From Acidobacteriota bacterium (GTDB lineage: Bacteria > Acidobacteriota > Thermoanaerobaculia > UBA5066 > Gp7-AA6): DNA of 64,000 nt. A program made the position numbers and the translations under genes. The stretch spans positions 1 through 64,000 of the forward strand of contig JAIVJS010000017.1 in NCBI GenBank assembly GCA_020199905.1. The letters run 5' to 3'. Of the stretch, positions 45,581 through 53,763 are shown piece after piece; position 1 is the stretch's first letter; every line of letters starts with the position of its first letter. The notes beneath the pieces were generated by a model, which worked only from the letters and a program-made list of their open reading frames with translations, ran no database searches and had not been told where the DNA came from.

Positions 45581-47362
45581 ATGTCCCCTTCCGAGATTCC
45601 TGGCCTTCGACCCGCGAGCGGGGTTCCGTGGCGTCTGGCCGCGGTAGCGCTCGCGGGCTTCGTGCTGCTCGCCGTCCTGGCCGCTTCGTCTTCGCCGGAG
45701 CCTTTCGATCTCGTCATCCGGCGCGCGCGGGTGGTGGACGGCAGCGGAAGCGCGTGGTTCCGGGCCGACGTCGGTGTGAAGGACGGGCGGATCGCGGCGG
45801 TGGGAATGCTGACGGACGCCCCGGCGGCGCGCACGATCGACGCTGGCGACCGCGTGCTGTCTCCCGGCTTCATCGACGTCCACATGCACGTCGAGGGCAA
45901 CCTCCCCGCGCGCCCGGACGCGGCCAATCTCGTCGCCGACGGAGTGACGACGGTCGTCACGGGAAACTGCGGCGCCTCTGAGCTCGACCTCGACGCCTGG
46001 TTCACGGCTCTCGAGCGGGACGGAATCGCTGTCAACGTCGCGAGCCTGATCGGCCACAACTCGGTGCGCAGCGACGTGATGGGATACGCGGATCGCCCGC
46101 CGACGGCCGCGGAGCAGGCGCGGATGGAATGGCTCGTCGAGCGCGCGATGGGCGCGGGAGCGGCCGGCCTGTCGAGCGGCCTGATCTATTCGCCCGGGAC
46201 GTTCGCGCGGATGGAGGAAGTGATCGCGCTCGCGAGAGTCGCCGGCGGCCACGGCGGGATCTATGCGACGCACATGAGGTCCGAGAACGACGGGCTCTTC
46301 CCGGCCATCGATGAGGCGCTCGAAACCGCCCGCGCGGCGGGCATTCCCCTGCAGATCTCTCACTACAAGGTAACGGCGAGGAAGCTCTGGGGATCGAGCG
46401 CGAGAATGCTCGCGCTCATAGAGGCGGCGCGCCGGGAGGGCCAGGACGTCACGGTCGACGAGTATCCCTACGCGGCCTCCTCGAGCGGGCTCGACGTTCT
46501 CCTTCCGGAGCGGATCCTCCAGGCGGAGGGTTCCGTCCGGCACGCCCTGGTGCGAAGGCTCGCGGACCCGGCCGATCGCGCGGCCATCGCGGGCGACATG
46601 CGCCGCCGGCTTGGAGACGAGCTCGGCCGCGATCACCTCGACTACGGGGTCGTCGCTTCCGCGCCGTGGCGGCCCTCGATCGAAGGAAAAAACCTCCGCT
46701 CCCTGAACCGGGAGATGGGACGGACGGACGCCCTGGAGAGCGAGATCGAAACGGTTCTCGATCTCTGCCGGGAGGGCGCGGCCTCGGGCCGGGGCAGCGT
46801 CTGCGGAACGCAGATGGTGTACCACACGATGGAGGAGTCGGACGTCGAGAGGATCTTCGCGCATCCGCTGACGATGGTGGCGCGGGACGGAGGCGTCGCG
46901 ACGCCGGGCACCGGCGCTCCCCACCCCCGAAGCTATGGCACGTGCGCGCGCGTCCTCTCTCGCTTCGTGCGGGAGCGCGGGCTCGTCACGCTCGAGGAGG
47001 CGGTCCGCAAGATGACGTCCCTGCCCGCCGCCCGATTTCGCTTCGCGGACCGGGGGCTCCTCAAGGAAGGATTCCGGGCGGACCTCGTCCTGTTCGATCC
47101 CGACACCGTCGCGGACCTCTCCCGCTTCGAGGATCCCCACCACTTATCCCGGGGCTTCGACCTCGTCGTCGTGAACGGGAGGATCGTCCGCGAGGAAGGG
47201 GTGGCGACCTGCGAGAGGCCGGGGATGGTGCTGAGGAGGAAAAGCTATCAGCGTTCAGCTGTCAGCTCTCAGCCGGTCACGCGACCGGAGTCTTCTCCGT
47301 TCCCGGTCACAGCAGTTTTTTTTGCAGCGACGATGCAAGAGGCGCTCCGGTCTCTTCGCTGA
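45581..47362 (+). CDS. N-acyl-D-amino-acid deacylase-type amidohydrolase
   Basis: A 593-residue amidohydrolase with an N-terminal membrane/signal helix (LAAVALAGFVLLAVLAAS). The metal-binding PGFIDVHMHVEGN, GNCGAS, SSGLIYSPGTFA, THMRSEND and the late FRADLVLFDPDTV segment place it with D-aminoacylases. These remove acyl groups from N-acyl-D-amino acids; dipeptide or peptidoglycan-derived substrates are possible. The final 35 or so residues after GMVLRRK are encoded by a heptamer array and are probably not functional. Confidence 0.88.
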   Translation: MSPSEIPGLRPASGVPWRLAAVALAGFVLLAVLAASSSPEPFDLVIRRARVVDGSGSAWFRADVGVKDGRIAAVGMLTDAPAARTIDAGDRVLSPGFIDVHMHVEGNLPARPDAANLVADGVTTVVTGNCGASELDLDAWFTALERDGIAVNVASLIGHNSVRSDVMGYADRPPTAAEQARMEWLVERAMGAGAAGLSSGLIYSPGTFARMEEVIALARVAGGHGGIYATHMRSENDGLFPAIDEALETARAAGIPLQISHYKVTARKLWGSSARMLALIEAARREGQDVTVDEYPYAASSSGLDVLLPERILQAEGSVRHALVRRLADPADRAAIAGDMRRRLGDELGRDHLDYGVVASAPWRPSIEGKNLRSLNREMGRTDALESEIETVLDLCREGAASGRGSVCGTQMVYHTMEESDVERIFAHPLTMVARDGGVATPGTGAPHPRSYGTCARVLSRFVRERGLVTLEEAVRKMTSLPAARFRFADRGLLKEGFRADLVLFDPDTVADLSRFEDPHHLSRGFDLVVVNGRIVREEGVATCERPGMVLRRKSYQRSAVSSQPVTRPESSPFPVTAVFFAATMQEALRSLR

Positions 47363-47386
47363 GACCGGCAGCTGAGAGCGGTCGGC
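47242..47386. repeat. Inverted heptamer arrays at the deacylase 3' end
   Basis: The left arm (47244-47275) has CTATCAG, CGTTCAG, CTGTCAG, CTCTCAG. The right arm (about 47358-47385) has GCTGAGA/GCAGCTGAGAGC. A CCGGTC-ACGC-GACCGG hairpin and a run of eight T (about 47317-47324) lie between them. The array writes the C-terminus of the deacylase and touches the coaE stop. Confidence 0.65.
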
Positions 47387-47979
47387 TACTTCCTCACCCA
47401 CTCCCTGTACACAGCATCGACCTTCGACTCGAGGTCCTCGAGCGTCCCGTCGTTGACGATCACGTCCGAAGCGCGATCGACCGCGACCGGCGGCGCGATC
47501 TGGGAGGCGATACGACGGCGGGCGTCCTCCGCGTCGCCGCCCTTTTTCTCCCACCGGGAGACGCGCTCGGCTTCCGGAGCGATGACGAGAAGGACGCGGT
47601 CGTAGCGGGATTCCGTCCGCGCTTCCAGCAGCTGCGAGGCCTCCGAGACGGCGACCGCCGCTCCCGCCGCGCTCGCTTCTTCGAATTTCCGGGCGATCTC
47701 GCGCCCGACGAGCGGGTGGATCCGCTCCTCGAGCGCGTGGCGCGCCGCAGGATCCGAGAAGACGCGCTCGGCGATCCTCGACCGGTCGACTCCCCCTTCG
47801 GCGTTCAGGATGGACTCCCCGAACAACTCGCGAGCGGCCCGGGCCCCTTCGGCGTCACGCTCGTAGAGGGCTCGGACGATCCCGTCCGCGTCGAACACGA
47901 CGGCGCCACGATCCGCCAGGAGGCGGGCGACGGTGGATTTTCCGGAGGCGAGCCCGCCCGTCAGGCCGATGCGGAGCAT
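47386..47979 (-). CDS. coaE: Dephospho-CoA kinase
   Basis: A 197-residue CoaE that phosphorylates dephospho-CoA in the last step of CoA synthesis. It has the P-loop GLTGGLASGKSTVA, DADGIVRALYERD and HPLVGREIARKFEE, and the lid region is complete. It follows the amidohydrolase gene (47989-49320) by nine bases in the same orientation. Confidence 0.95.
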   Translation of the reverse strand: MLRIGLTGGLASGKSTVARLLADRGAVVFDADGIVRALYERDAEGARAARELFGESILNAEGGVDRSRIAERVFSDPAARHALEERIHPLVGREIARKFEEASAAGAAVAVSEASQLLEARTESRYDRVLLVIAPEAERVSRWEKKGGDAEDARRRIASQIAPPVAVDRASDVIVNDGTLEDLESKVDAVYREWVRK

Positions 47980-47988
47980 CCGGGGCGG

Positions 47989-49320
47989 CTACCGCGAGGG
48001 CAGCGCGCGCGCGACCTCGCCGCCCTTCATGACGAACTCGACGCGCGAGAGGACCGAGACGTCCTTCAGCGGGTCGCCGGAGACCGCGATCAGGTCGGCG
48101 AAGGCGCCCTTCTCCAGGACTCCGATCTTTCCCGACATGCCGAGGAGATCCGCGGCCACGGTCGTCGCGCTGCGGATCGCCTCGATCGGGCTCATGCCGA
48201 TCGCGACCTCGAGCTCGAACTCGCGCGCCTGCTGGATGTCGGTCCACGGAAATCCGCCCGCGTCGGTTCCGAACACGATCTTGACGCCGGCCTTCCGGCA
48301 GTTCTCGACGGACCGGCGGTGGATCTTCGGAAGCTCGGCGCAGACCGCGCACCCTTCGGCGGCCCGCGGGCCGGCCACGTACTCGGCGACCGTGAGCGTC
48401 GGCGAGAGCGCGATGCCTTTTCGCGCCATCTCGGCGGCGACCTCCGGCCGGATCGAGTCGCCATGCTCGATCGAATCGACGCCCGCGGCGACGGCGATGC
48501 GAACTCCCGTATCGGAACGCGCGTGAGCGGCAACCTTCACGCGGTGGGCGTGGGCCTCGGAGACGACCGCCTCGATCTCCTCCTTCGTCCAGTTGGGAGG
48601 GGAGTCGACCCAGCCGTCCGCCGTCAGGGCGAGGCCGCCGGTGTTCGCGTAGATCTTGACCCAGTCCGTTCCGTAGGAGAGCTGCTCCCGTACCGCCCGG
48701 CGGCACCCGTCGGCCCCGTCGCAGATCTGAACGCCCACCGGGAACTTCCAGTCCGGGCGGAAGCGGGTGATGGGGTAGCTCCCCGTCGTCGAAAGCGCGG
48801 GTCCGACCACCTTCATCCGCGGTCCCGGCACGACACCTTCGTTCACCGCGTCCCGGAGGGCGACGTCGTCGTATCCGGCGCCTTCCGTCTCCAGGTCCCG
48901 GATCGTCGTGAAGCCGTGCTCGAGCGAGATCTTCATCGCTCGCACGGCCCGGACGACCCGATGCGCCGGATACTCCTGGAGGATCTGGACGTTGTACTCG
49001 GCCGAGGTGGCGTCGCCCTGGAGCAGAACGTGGGTGTGCGCATCGACCAGGCCCGGGAGCAGCGTGCGGTCTCCCAGGTCGACGACCGCGACGCCCTCGG
49101 GGACGCTCGCGCCGACGCTTTCGATCCGGTCCCCCGAAACGATCACGACCGGTCGCTCCACGTAGCGGCCCGCTCGCACGTCGAGCAACCGGCCGGCTCG
49201 AATCGCGACGCGCCGGGGCGCCGGCGTCGGTTCGGCCGCGGCCAGAGGAAGAGTCGAGATCGGGACAAGAAGCGCGGTGAACGCGAGGATCGTGCGGCCG
49301 GCGAGGCGGCGTCTCTTCAT
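47989..49320 (-). CDS. Secreted amidohydrolase (Xaa-Pro/aryl dipeptidase-like)
   Basis: A 443-residue metal-dependent amidohydrolase with a clear signal peptide (TILAFTALLVPISTLPLAAA). The ligands appear in LVDAHTHV, TDWVKIYANTGG (metal-bridging Lys), AAHARSDTG, SIEHGDSI and FGTDAGGFPW. The set matches the imidazolonepropionase-like/prolidase-like family that hydrolyses dipeptides or cyclic amides. Export suggests peptide scavenging in the periplasm. Confidence 0.9.
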   Translation of the reverse strand: MKRRRLAGRTILAFTALLVPISTLPLAAAEPTPAPRRVAIRAGRLLDVRAGRYVERPVVIVSGDRIESVGASVPEGVAVVDLGDRTLLPGLVDAHTHVLLQGDATSAEYNVQILQEYPAHRVVRAVRAMKISLEHGFTTIRDLETEGAGYDDVALRDAVNEGVVPGPRMKVVGPALSTTGSYPITRFRPDWKFPVGVQICDGADGCRRAVREQLSYGTDWVKIYANTGGLALTADGWVDSPPNWTKEEIEAVVSEAHAHRVKVAAHARSDTGVRIAVAAGVDSIEHGDSIRPEVAAEMARKGIALSPTLTVAEYVAGPRAAEGCAVCAELPKIHRRSVENCRKAGVKIVFGTDAGGFPWTDIQQAREFELEVAIGMSPIEAIRSATTVAADLLGMSGKIGVLEKGAFADLIAVSGDPLKDVSVLSRVEFVMKGGEVARALPSR

Positions 49321-49410
49321 GTCCTTCTCCTCCCCGCCGCAGGCCGTGGCGGCGCGCGCTCCGACGACGAATGTCGGAGGAGAAGGATACGTCAGGGACC
49401 GAGAGGAGGG

Positions 49411-50226
49411 TTAGACCCGGCGCTGCGCCATCTCGCCTGTGTCGGCTTCGTCGAATCTCTGAGAGAGAGCGTGAAGATGAGACGACCCGCGCTCGTACCC
49501 CCGGCGGAACGCCGGATGCCCGGCGACGTCGGCGTGCCGTGTCGCCAGAGTTTCCCGGGCGGCCTCGAAGCTCTTCCCGCGATGCTCCGGGTGCAGCGCC
49601 GCCTGGAATCCCCGGCGGTAGACGGGCTCGTCCTCCGTGAAATGGCCGCCGGAACGCTCGTAGTCCGCGGCTTCGCCGGAGCGCAGCCCGACCCACCAGT
49701 CCTCGCGGGCGGCGTCCAGCGTTTCGGCGCCCGCCACCGCCAGCCTGTCCCGGACGCTCTTCGCCTGGGCGTCGTCGTCCGCGAACGCGAACACGACCGA
49801 GTGGCCCTTTCGAAGAGCGTCCTCATAGAGGTGGAGCTCGTCCCTGGGCAGGCCGTGCGACATGGCGTTCTCGAGCGCTCCGCCCGCGGCGGCTCCGCCG
49901 ATTGCGCCCCCGACGCCGAAGAGCGCGGCCGCGGCGAGACCGACGGCGGCGACCGGCCCGATGCCCGGTATCAGAAGACTGGCGGCCGCCGCACCGAGCC
50001 CCATGCCCGCCGTGGCGCCGGCGACGCCCCCGACGACGCCTCCGACGGCTTTCCCCATCCCCGGCTGCTCGGTGTCCGACGTCGAAACCCGCGCGAGGGC
50101 CGCTCCTTCCGGGTCGCCGGGCGTCAGGAGATTGACCCGATCCGGGGGAAGGCCAGAGGCCCGAAGAGTCTCCGCCGCCTTCTGCGCGCTCTGCCAGTCC
50201 CGAAAGATCCCGACGATGGCTTCCAT
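49411..50226 (-). CDS. YflT/general-stress-17M-type domain protein with glycine zipper
   Basis: A 271-residue protein. The N-terminal 45 residues (AIVGIFRDWQSAQKAAETLRASG) match the YflT/GSP17M ferredoxin-like fold. A Gly/Ala-rich glycine-zipper segment follows (about 58-118), then a second alpha/beta half (HSVVFAFADDDAQAKSVRDRL). The C-terminal region is rich in His, Glu and Tyr (YRRGFQAALHPEH, FRRGYERG). It is likely envelope or stress associated; no enzyme motif is seen. Confidence 0.75.
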   Translation of the reverse strand: MEAIVGIFRDWQSAQKAAETLRASGLPPDRVNLLTPGDPEGAALARVSTSDTEQPGMGKAVGGVVGGVAGATAGMGLGAAAASLLIPGIGPVAAVGLAAAALFGVGGAIGGAAAGGALENAMSHGLPRDELHLYEDALRKGHSVVFAFADDDAQAKSVRDRLAVAGAETLDAAREDWWVGLRSGEAADYERSGGHFTEDEPVYRRGFQAALHPEHRGKSFEAARETLATRHADVAGHPAFRRGYERGSSHLHALSQRFDEADTGEMAQRRV

Positions 50227-50287
50227 GGTGCTTCCTCCGCCTGTTTCAAGGGCGCAGGCCGGGATGGGCCCGTCCGCGACCTCCCGT

Positions 50288-50701
50288 TTAGAGCTCCTCC
50301 TCTTCCTCGACGCGCGGCCGGTCGCGGTCGCCCGCCATCTGCCGCGGCTCGCGCCGGGCTTCGCCTTCGCCGGTCGCGCTGCGTGCCTCGGGGCTCGAGC
50401 CGTAGCCCTTCGTCCCTCCGGAAAGGCTGTCGTCGGGTTCGGCGCCCTCGCCCTCCTCGCGGTCGAATGCCGACCGGGCTTCCGCGGCGAGCCCCTTCGC
50501 GCGGTTGGCGAGATCCCGCGAGCGCCTCGAGACGGCGTCCCCGGTCTTGTTGGCGAAGGCGACGGCTTTGTCGCGCGCCAGAGCCCGGCGGCGGCGGCCC
50601 CGCTCCGGGTCGAGCACGTACATCAGCGCGGCGCCGACCCCCAATCCCGACAGCAACGCGACAGCCTTGCCGCCCGTCTTCTTTTCCACGAAAAATCCCA
50701 T
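50288..50701 (-). CDS. Small membrane-anchored protein (YtxH-like)
   Basis: A 137-residue protein from ATG 50701. One membrane segment (AVALLSGLGVGAALMYVLDP) is followed by [16 protein letters not shown] and a charged coiled-coil tail ending in six residues dominated by Glu. The GLGxGAALMYxxDPERG pattern is common in small stress-type hypotheticals. It lies downstream of the histidine kinase operon's 3' end and upstream of the YflT-like gene in the same orientation. Confidence 0.7.
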   Translation of the reverse strand: MGFFVEKKTGGKAVALLSGLGVGAALMYVLDPERGRRRRALARDKAVAFANKTGDAVSRRSRDLANRAKGLAAEARSAFDREEGEGAEPDDSLSGGTKGYGSSPEARSATGEGEARREPRQMAGDRDRPRVEEEEEL

Positions 50702-50759
50702 GGTCCACCCCCAAAAGAAAAGAGAAGAAATCAGCAAGAAACGAGCCAGAGAATTGACC

Positions 50760-50917
50760 CTCAGCTCTCAGCGGTCAGCTGTCAGCGACTGGTTCGAAGT
50801 CGGACACACATCGGTCGTCCGGCTCGTGGTTGCCTCTCCGGCGCGGGGCGATGTTGAGGTGCGCGCGATCGTCCGCGACCCACCCCGAAAGCGGAGAGCC
50901 GGGAGCTGACAGCTTCC
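50760..50917. repeat. Inverted heptamer arrays between kinase operon and YtxH-like gene
   Basis: The left arm (50760-50788) has CTCTCAG, CGGTCAG, CTGTCAG. The right arm (50891-50915) has GCGGAGA/GCCGGGA/GCTGACA. The 100 bases between carry no gene. The arrays account for most of the 222-base gap from 50702 to 50923. Confidence 0.65.
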
Positions 50918-50923
50918 TCCCCG

Positions 50924-52246
50924 TCATCTCACGGGCAGTATCAGCTTCGCGATGCAGCCCGTCGCCTCCCGCCGGTTCTCCAGAGACAGCGTGCCGCCGT
51001 GCGCCTCGGCGATCTGCCGCGAGAGGACCAGGCCGATCCCGGAGCCGGAGGCTTTCGTCGTGAAGAACGGCACGAACAGGTTGGCGCTGTTGGGAAGGCC
51101 GGGTCCGCCGTCGGCCACCCAGATCTCCGCGCGCCCGGGGCCGCGCGACCATCCCGCCTGGACGGCGCCCGAAGTCTCCAGGGCGGCGTCGACGGCGTTT
51201 CGAAGCAGGTTGATCAACAGCTGCTCGAGCTGGTCCGCGTCCGCGCGCACGACGATGGGCGGGCCCGTGGCGACCTGAACGGGGAGCCGGGTCTCGAGCG
51301 CGGCGACGCGCGCCACGAGGGCCCCGACCTCGACGGGCGTTTTCCGGGGCTGCGGGAGGCGCGCCAGCTTCGCGTACGCGCCGGTGAACCGCGAGAGCGC
51401 TTCGGCGCGCGCCGAGATGATCGTGAGCCCGCGGCGCATGTCTTCGCGCCAGTCGGAGGGCCGGTCCTCGCGCGACACGAGGCTCTCGAGGCTTCCCGCC
51501 AGCGACTGGATCGGAGCGAGGGAGTTGTTGAGCTCGTGACCCAGCACGCGGATCAGGCGCTGCCACGCCTGCCGCTCCTGTTCCCGCAGAGGCTCGCTCA
51601 CGTCCGCGAGAACGAGAAGGTGGTGCGGCAGCCCGCCCTGCCGGAATGCGCTCTGACGGATCTCCCAGCGCCCGGTCCCGCCCGGAAAGGATGCGTCCGC
51701 GACGCGCGGGGCGTCCGCGCGCAGAAACGCGTCGAGCCCGAGCTCGTCCGCGCGCGCCCCGAGAAGCCGCGGCTCGGGCTGCCCGAGCAGGTGCTCTCCG
51801 AAGCGGTTCGTGAGCTTGAGCCGCCCGGAGGCGTCGAAGGCAAAAACCGCCACGTCAATCTCCGCCATGACCTTCCGCAGGAGAGCCGTCGCCTCGAGCG
51901 CGCCGAGGCGCTGCTGCCGGAGCGTCTCCGTCAGCGCGTTGACCTCGATCAGCACCTCGCCCAGGGCGTCGTCGGGCCGCGCGCCGCGGGCGCGGATCGA
52001 GAAGTCCCCCTCCCGCATCGCCCCGAGGAGGTTCGAGACCGTCTGCAGAGGGACGATGACGCGCTCGCGGAGGGCGGTCGAGAAGAGAAGCCACCCGGCG
52101 GCGATCACGACCGTGAGCGTCCACTGAACACGGGGCGGAAAGCTGCCGGTCCAGAGGAGGATCAGGCCGGTGACGGAGCCGGGCAGGGCCGCCAGGAGGG
52201 CCAGGAGGAAGACGCGCCGCTCGTGGGACAGCCGGTGAGGTCCCAC
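50924..52246 (-). CDS. Sensor histidine kinase (NtrY-like)
   Basis: A 440-residue kinase with two membrane helices (about 11-32 and 40-57), a HAMP-like linker and a PAS-type domain (about 120-220). The phospho-acceptor His237 lies in GHELNNSLAPIQS. An ATPase domain follows, with NLLRNAVDAA, VADGGPGLP and GSGIGLVLSRQIAEAHGG. It is co-oriented with the sigma-54 regulator just upstream (seven-base gap), so they form a two-component pair. Both lie at the end of the permease transcription unit. Confidence 0.94.
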   Translation of the reverse strand: MGPHRLSHERRVFLLALLAALPGSVTGLILLWTGSFPPRVQWTLTVVIAAGWLLFSTALRERVIVPLQTVSNLLGAMREGDFSIRARGARPDDALGEVLIEVNALTETLRQQRLGALEATALLRKVMAEIDVAVFAFDASGRLKLTNRFGEHLLGQPEPRLLGARADELGLDAFLRADAPRVADASFPGGTGRWEIRQSAFRQGGLPHHLLVLADVSEPLREQERQAWQRLIRVLGHELNNSLAPIQSLAGSLESLVSREDRPSDWREDMRRGLTIISARAEALSRFTGAYAKLARLPQPRKTPVEVGALVARVAALETRLPVQVATGPPIVVRADADQLEQLLINLLRNAVDAALETSGAVQAGWSRGPGRAEIWVADGGPGLPNSANLFVPFFTTKASGSGIGLVLSRQIAEAHGGTLSLENRREATGCIAKLILPVR

Positions 52247-52253
52247 GGCGGTC

Positions 52254-53618
52254 TCAGTGGCCGTGCTTCTCGAGCCGGCGGTACAGCGCGCTGCGGGAAA
52301 GGCCGAGCGCGCGGGCGGCGTGGCTGACGTTGCCCGCGTAGCGCGACATGGCCTTCTGGATCAACACGCCCTCGACGTCCTCGAGGCTCATCTGGTCGAG
52401 CGGAAGCGCGGAGCTCTCTTCCCGGCGGAGCCCGAGGTCGAAGGCCTGAACCGTCTCGCTCCTCGCGAGAAGGGCGCCCCGCTCGATCGCGTGATCCAGC
52501 TCGCGGACGTTTCCCGGCCAGGGGTGCTCGAGAAGCGCGCGAAGCGCGGGCGCGTCGAAAGCCAGAGACCCTTTCCGGTAACGCCGAGCGTGCGACCGCA
52601 GGAAGTATTGCGCGAGCGCCGGGATGTCCTCGTGCCGCTCCCGAAGAGAGGGGACGCGGATCTCGATGGTGTTCAGGCGGAAGAGCAGGTCCTGCCGGAA
52701 TCTCCCGGCCGCCACTTCCGCGTGGAGGTTCGCGTTGGTCGCCGTCAGGATCCTCACGTCCACCTTGCGCGTGCGCGAGGAGCCGAGCCGCTCGAACTCT
52801 CCCGTCTCGAGGACGCGGAGGAGCTTCGCCTGCTGGCTCGCCGGAACGTTCGCGATCTCATCCAAGAAAAGCGTTCCGCCGTCGGCGAGCTCGAAGCGGC
52901 CGACGCGGTCCGCGCGGGCGTCCGTGAAGGCGCCCTTGACGTGCCCGAAGAGCTCGCTTTCGAAGACGCCCTCCGAAATGCCGCCGGCGTTGAGGGAGAC
53001 CAGGGGGCGGGACGAGCGGCGCGAGGCGGCGTGAAGGGCGCGCGCGATCACCCCCTTGCCCGTCCCGTTTTCCCCGGTGATCAGGACGTTGGCGTCCGAA
53101 GGCCCCACGCGGGCGACGAGCTCCAGCACCGGACGCATCGCGGCGGACTCCGCGATCACGGAGGGATCCGCCGTCTCATGGCGCAGGATCCGGTTCTCCG
53201 CCTCGAGCCGCTGCCCCTTACGGAGCGCCCGCCCCAGAGCGATCTGCGTCCTCAGGGTCGCGATGAGACGCGTGTTCTCCCACGGCTTCTGGACGAAATC
53301 GCGCGCCCCGCGCCGCATCGCCTGCACCGCGATGTCGACGGTCCCCCACGCCGTCATGACGACGACCGGCAGCGTGGCGTCGATTTCCTGGATGCGCGCC
53401 AGAAGATCGAAGCCCTCCTGGCCGGACGTCGTGTCCCGCGCATAGTTCAGATCCATCAGGACCGCGTCGAATTCCCCGGCGTCGAGCGCGGCGATCAGCG
53501 CGGACGGAGACGAGACCGTTTCGCTGTCCACGCCCTCGCCTTTCAGGAGCAGCCGGAGGGCCTCCAGCACGTCCGGCTGGTCGTCCGCGATCAGAACGCG
53601 GGAGTTGGAGGGGCGCAT
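52254..53618 (-). CDS. Sigma-54-type response regulator with GAFTDA loop
   Basis: A 454-residue regulator with a receiver domain (Asp56) carrying an insertion after the phospho-site (LNYARDTTSGQEGFD). The AAA+ domain has Walker A GENGTGKG (182-189) and Walker B GGTLFLDEIA. A Fis-type C-terminal HTH (YAGNVSHAARALGLSRSALYRR) follows. The sigma-54 contact loop reads GAFTDA (229-234) instead of GAFTGA. It is paired with the adjacent kinase and probably controls the permease array upstream in the same orientation. Confidence 0.93.
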   Translation of the reverse strand: MRPSNSRVLIADDQPDVLEALRLLLKGEGVDSETVSSPSALIAALDAGEFDAVLMDLNYARDTTSGQEGFDLLARIQEIDATLPVVVMTAWGTVDIAVQAMRRGARDFVQKPWENTRLIATLRTQIALGRALRKGQRLEAENRILRHETADPSVIAESAAMRPVLELVARVGPSDANVLITGENGTGKGVIARALHAASRRSSRPLVSLNAGGISEGVFESELFGHVKGAFTDARADRVGRFELADGGTLFLDEIANVPASQQAKLLRVLETGEFERLGSSRTRKVDVRILTATNANLHAEVAAGRFRQDLLFRLNTIEIRVPSLRERHEDIPALAQYFLRSHARRYRKGSLAFDAPALRALLEHPWPGNVRELDHAIERGALLARSETVQAFDLGLRREESSALPLDQMSLEDVEGVLIQKAMSRYAGNVSHAARALGLSRSALYRRLEKHGH

Positions 53619-53627
53619 GGCGGGAGC

Positions 53628-53760
53628 TTAACCGAGCGACCCGCCGGCCTCCTCCTCGGAGCGAAGCGCTTCGACGGGGTCGACCTGGATCGCCCGTCTC
53701 GCCGGCAGCACGCACGCCGCAAGCACGAGGAGAGCCAGGAGAGAACCGCCGCGATCCAGA
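53628..53760 (-). pseudogene. C-terminal remnant of an FtsX/MacB-type permease
   Basis: On the minus strand one frame reads LLALLVLAACVLPARRAIQVDPVEALRSE and stops at 53628. This is the last membrane helix and canonical end (LPARRA-x-x-VDP-x-x-ALRSE) of a permease. No matching 5' part precedes it: the full-length permease ends directly upstream at 53764. Confidence 0.75.
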
Positions 53761-53763
53761 CGG

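Noticed and set aside
46666-50757. A 1363-codon plus-strand open frame, and a similar 1334-codon minus-strand frame at 35329-39333
   Set aside because: Both lie opposite or across several genes with clear conserved domains, have low-complexity composition, and arise because stop codons are rare in high-GC shadow frames.
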